Below are positions 13,740-15,182 of a stretch of 15,182 nt of DNA, piece by piece (the stretch's first letter is position 1; each line of letters begins with the position of its first letter). The position numbers and the translations under genes are program-made. The stretch is from an uncultured Muribaculaceae bacterium (GTDB lineage Bacteria; Bacteroidota; Bacteroidia; Bacteroidales; Muribaculaceae): contig CAKTOT010000052.1 of NCBI GenBank assembly GCA_934590135.1, positions 1-15,182 of the forward strand, given 5' to 3'. A model generated the notes under the pieces. The model had not been told where the DNA came from and did not search any database. It saw nothing but the letters and a program-made list of their open reading frames with translations.

Positions 13740-13812
13740 GATTCGCTAGCTCAGTTGGTAGAGCACAACACTTTTAATGTTGGGGTCCTGGGTTCGAACC
13801 CCAGGCGGATCA
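13740..13812 (+). tRNA. tRNA-Lys, anticodon TTT
   Basis: A 73-nt cloverleaf. The acceptor stem is GATTCGC/GCGGATC with one T-G pair and discriminator A. The D-arm is GCTCAGTTGGTAGAGC. The anticodon stem is CAACA/TGTTG with loop CTTTTAA, giving anticodon TTT (lysine, AAA/AAG). The T-arm is CTGGG-TTCGAAC-CCCAG. The 3' CCA is not encoded (CCC follows), so a CCA-adding enzyme is needed. It is a solitary tRNA with its own promoter and terminator. As an ANN-decoding tRNA it is a substrate class for the t6A pathway that includes tsaD of this window. Confidence 0.97.
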
Positions 13813-13815
13813 CCC

Positions 13816-13855
13816 AAAGAGTCAAGACCGGTATGGTTTTGACTCTTTTATTTTA
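13816..13855 (+). terminator. intrinsic terminator of tRNA-Lys
   Basis: AAAGAGTCAAGACC pairs with GGTTTTGACTCTTT (one G-U) around a GGTAT loop, followed by a U-rich tail TTTTATTTTAT. It begins 3 nt after the tRNA discriminator base. It points toward the convergent TIR gene and would also limit read-through into it. Confidence 0.9.
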
Positions 13856-13873
13856 TCTCCACATGTCAGACTG

Positions 13874-13903
13874 AGAGCTTCTGCTTGAGCCAGAGCTTCT
13901 GCT
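13874..13903. repeat. 12-bp direct repeat AGAGCTTCTGCT
   Basis: Two exact copies (13874-13885 and 13892-13903), 18 bp apart, in the 57-nt gap between the tRNA terminator and the 3' end of the TIR gene. No function is evident. Confidence 0.6.
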
Positions 13904-13912
13904 GTAGCTGTA

Positions 13913-14899
13913 TTACGAGAGGCTGTCCCAGAAGGAGCGGCCGACGTGGCGGCGACGAAGGATGGCAGTCAACGCCAGCATACAAACGCAAGCCGCAGGA
14001 GCAATGATTGCCGGAGCTATCCAGACCTTAAGCCACACGTAACTACCTATGGTAAAGGCGGCTGCGCAAAGCCATAATAGTATATATCCATAGCGTTTGA
14101 AGGCCATAAGTCGATTGAGCGCAAATAGTGCAAAACCGGCGTCTATAAGGCTGGGAGCATTGAGCATCACAATCTTGGATCCGACAAAACAAAGCCCGAA
14201 AGCCGAGACGGCATAAGACAGAAAAAACATCGTGGACGCAAGGTAAAATAGATTTATCGATAACGGCCTTTGACGCCATTTCTTATCGCCCAAAACGATA
14301 TACGCCGAGGCAGCGAAACATATCGCGGCCGCCATAGTGGCGACAAACAGCGACAGCGAAATATTTATGTGAAATTCGCCGCTAAACAGCATCATACCCA
14401 AGGCCATAAGCACGGACAGAACGCCCGAAAAGCACAGACACGCCCTCTTATACTCGCCTGCGAACCCACCCGGAGGCTGCGGAAGCTGCCCCCCGGCAAG
14501 CATAATAGCGACGCCCTCCAGCAACTTCTGCGTCGTCTCGGGCGTCTTGCCCCCGAAGCTGTCGATATATTGCAAAGGGACGAGCATCAGCTCATACCTT
14601 ACGTTGTATTCCGACCCGTCCAAGCGCACCGGAAGTATCGGCTTATGCTTATTAACAGCCAACGAAACTTCGCCCGTAGTCCACGGCGACTTATTGGAAT
14701 TCTCGGACGAGAAAAACACAAAGAGGCGCGACGCTGCAATGGCTCGGTTAATAACCTCGGAGAACTCAGCCCCGCCATACAACCCATCGCGGTCAAACCA
14801 CACCTTGTACCCTGCATCCTTGAGTGCCTGCACGTAAGCATGCACCGTCTCACAGTCACGGCTTGAGTAGCTGATAAATATGTCGTAAGTCTCGTCCAT
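13913..14899 (-). CDS. TIR-domain membrane protein, putative NAD-cleaving immune effector
   Basis: Encodes 328 residues. The N-terminal TIR domain (about 1-135) has the box-1 strand YDIFISYSSRD, the helix CETVHAYVQALKDAGYKVWFD and a BB-loop-like RDGLYGGAEFSEVI. FVFFSSENSNKSPWTTGEVSLAV holds a glutamate (Glu77) in the S-x-W-x-x-x-E position, the catalytic residue of NAD-hydrolysing TIR enzymes. The C-terminal half (about 155-315) has six hydrophobic helices, so the TIR is held at the inner membrane, and ends with basic ILRRRHVGRS. TIR effectors act in anti-phage abortive defence by NAD depletion or signal synthesis; the role here is inferred, as no partner (ThsA, cyclase, sensor) is near. A GTG at 14923 would add eight residues; the ATG at 14899 is preferred. 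Confidence 0.85.
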   Translation of the reverse strand: MDETYDIFISYSSRDCETVHAYVQALKDAGYKVWFDRDGLYGGAEFSEVINRAIAASRLFVFFSSENSNKSPWTTGEVSLAVNKHKPILPVRLDGSEYNVRYELMLVPLQYIDSFGGKTPETTQKLLEGVAIMLAGGQLPQPPGGFAGEYKRACLCFSGVLSVLMALGMMLFSGEFHINISLSLFVATMAAAICFAASAYIVLGDKKWRQRPLSINLFYLASTMFFLSYAVSAFGLCFVGSKIVMLNAPSLIDAGFALFALNRLMAFKRYGYILLWLCAAAFTIGSYVWLKVWIAPAIIAPAACVCMLALTAILRRRHVGRSFWDSLS

Positions 14900-14950
14900 T
14901 GTATTCGGCAAAAAGTGTCGCACCGCACACTTGGCGGCACATTAGCTGTC

Positions 14951-14980
14951 GCTGACGGAGCATTTGCAACCTCCGTCAGC
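14951..14980 (-). promoter_or_regulatory. leader hairpin of the TIR gene
   Basis: GCTGACGGAG and CTCCGTCAGC form a perfect 10-bp stem around a 10-nt loop. It lies between the predicted transcription start (near 14987) and the ATG at 14899, close to the very 5' end of the transcript. No U-run follows. It could stabilise the mRNA, bind a regulator or attenuate transcription. Confidence 0.55.
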
Positions 14981-14993
14981 GCTTTCGGGACTA

Positions 14994-15025
14994 CAAAGGT
15001 AAACATTTCCGAGCAGCGATACAAC
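14994..15025 (-). promoter_or_regulatory. promoter of the TIR gene
   Basis: On the minus strand the -7 box reads TACCTTTG (14994-15001), the same sequence as in the tRNA-Lys promoter. GTTG (15022-15025) sits exactly 20 nt further upstream, one base from TTTG. Confidence 0.5.
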
Positions 15026-15044
15026 GGCCTAATAGCTATCGGGG

Positions 15045-15182
15045 ATGCAGAGAGTAATGAGAACGGCAGGAATTATGGAAACAATAGCATTCGACATCCA
15101 AGTGTGCGCTGCGCGATGTCTTTCTCCGCTTCGCTACGAAAGCGCTGCGCGATGTCTTTCTCCGCTTCGCTACGAAAGCGCT
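15045..15182 (+). CDS. doubtful partial reading frame containing 12-residue repeats
   Basis: An ATG at 15045 opens 46 codons to the window edge. After a short non-repeated start (MQRVMRTAGIMETIAFD...) it reads as repeats of AARCLSPLRYES, because the 36-bp DNA unit is a multiple of three. There is no promoter or ribosome site, and other frames through the repeat are also open, so this is probably repeat DNA that happens to be open rather than a gene. The decision depends on sequence beyond the edge. Confidence 0.15.
   Translation, partial: MQRVMRTAGIMETIAFDIQVCAARCLSPLRYESAARCLSPLRYESA
15106..15182. repeat. 36-bp perfect tandem repeat at the window edge
   Basis: Two exact 36-bp units (15106-15141 and 15142-15177) are followed by the first five bases of a third, so the array continues beyond the window. 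The unit begins GCGCTGCGCGATG and contains CTTCGCTACGAAA. Units are directly adjacent with no spacers. Five of the six reading frames through the unit have no stop codon. It starts about 80 bp upstream of the TIR promoter. Confidence 0.9.

Noticed and set aside
13740..13855. Attachment site of an integrated element at the tRNA-Lys 3' end
   Set aside because: No second copy of the tRNA 3' sequence is visible up to the window edge, and there is no integrase; the idea needs sequence beyond 15182.
15106..15182. CRISPR array, because the repeat unit is 36 bp
   Set aside because: The units are directly adjacent with no spacers, and no cas gene is present; it is a plain tandem repeat.

Overview
The window looks like chromosomal DNA of a Bacteroidales bacterium; a Muribaculaceae-like genome is my best guess, but the family is inference. 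The signs are: promoters of the Bacteroidota form (TTTG, about 20 nt, TAnnTTTG) and little Shine-Dalgarno signal; a SusC/RagA-type signal peptide plus beta-sandwich start at the left edge; a small HsdR-N nuclease-fold gene divergent from holA; a DUF349 repeat protein; and a glycine-zipper OmpA-family envelope protein. No transposase, integrase, phage gene or rRNA is visible.

Layout. 1-1145: an outer-membrane gene leaving the left edge on the minus strand, an AT-rich divergent spacer with promoter-like elements on both strands, and a small outer-membrane beta-barrel gene on the plus strand. 1185-3531: housekeeping genes tsaD (tRNA t6A37 synthesis) and cinA (damaged pyridine nucleotide / NMN deamidation). 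3670-5275: the HsdR-N-like gene and holA (clamp-loader delta), transcribed divergently. 5421-7874: a minus-strand pair, an exopolysaccharide-initiating sugar transferase followed by an unknown exported protein whose start codon directly abuts a 12-bp tandem repeat. 8089-10011: a DUF349 protein with a strong terminator. 10012-10900: about 0.9 kb with no convincing gene, holding an 11-bp-periodic repeat and two stem-loops. 10901-12785: an OmpA-family protein and a DMT-family exporter, divergent. 12915-13487: an AlkD-like HEAT-repeat protein. 13660-13855: a complete tRNA-Lys(TTT) unit with promoter and terminator. 13913-15182: a TIR-domain membrane protein (likely immune or NAD-cleaving effector) with its own leader hairpin and promoter, then a 36-bp tandem repeat that runs off the right edge.

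Most genes are conserved housekeeping or envelope functions and do not form one pathway. The accessory-looking part is the right end: a lone TIR-transmembrane gene just 3' of a tRNA gene and next to a tandem-repeat block. The most unusual non-coding signals are the 12-bp repeat at a start codon (6291-6338), the 11-bp phased TTGTT repeat (10538-10608), the inverted repeat over the ompA-like promoter (11656-11695), the direct repeats over the tRNA promoter (13645-13666) and the 36-bp repeat (15106-15182).
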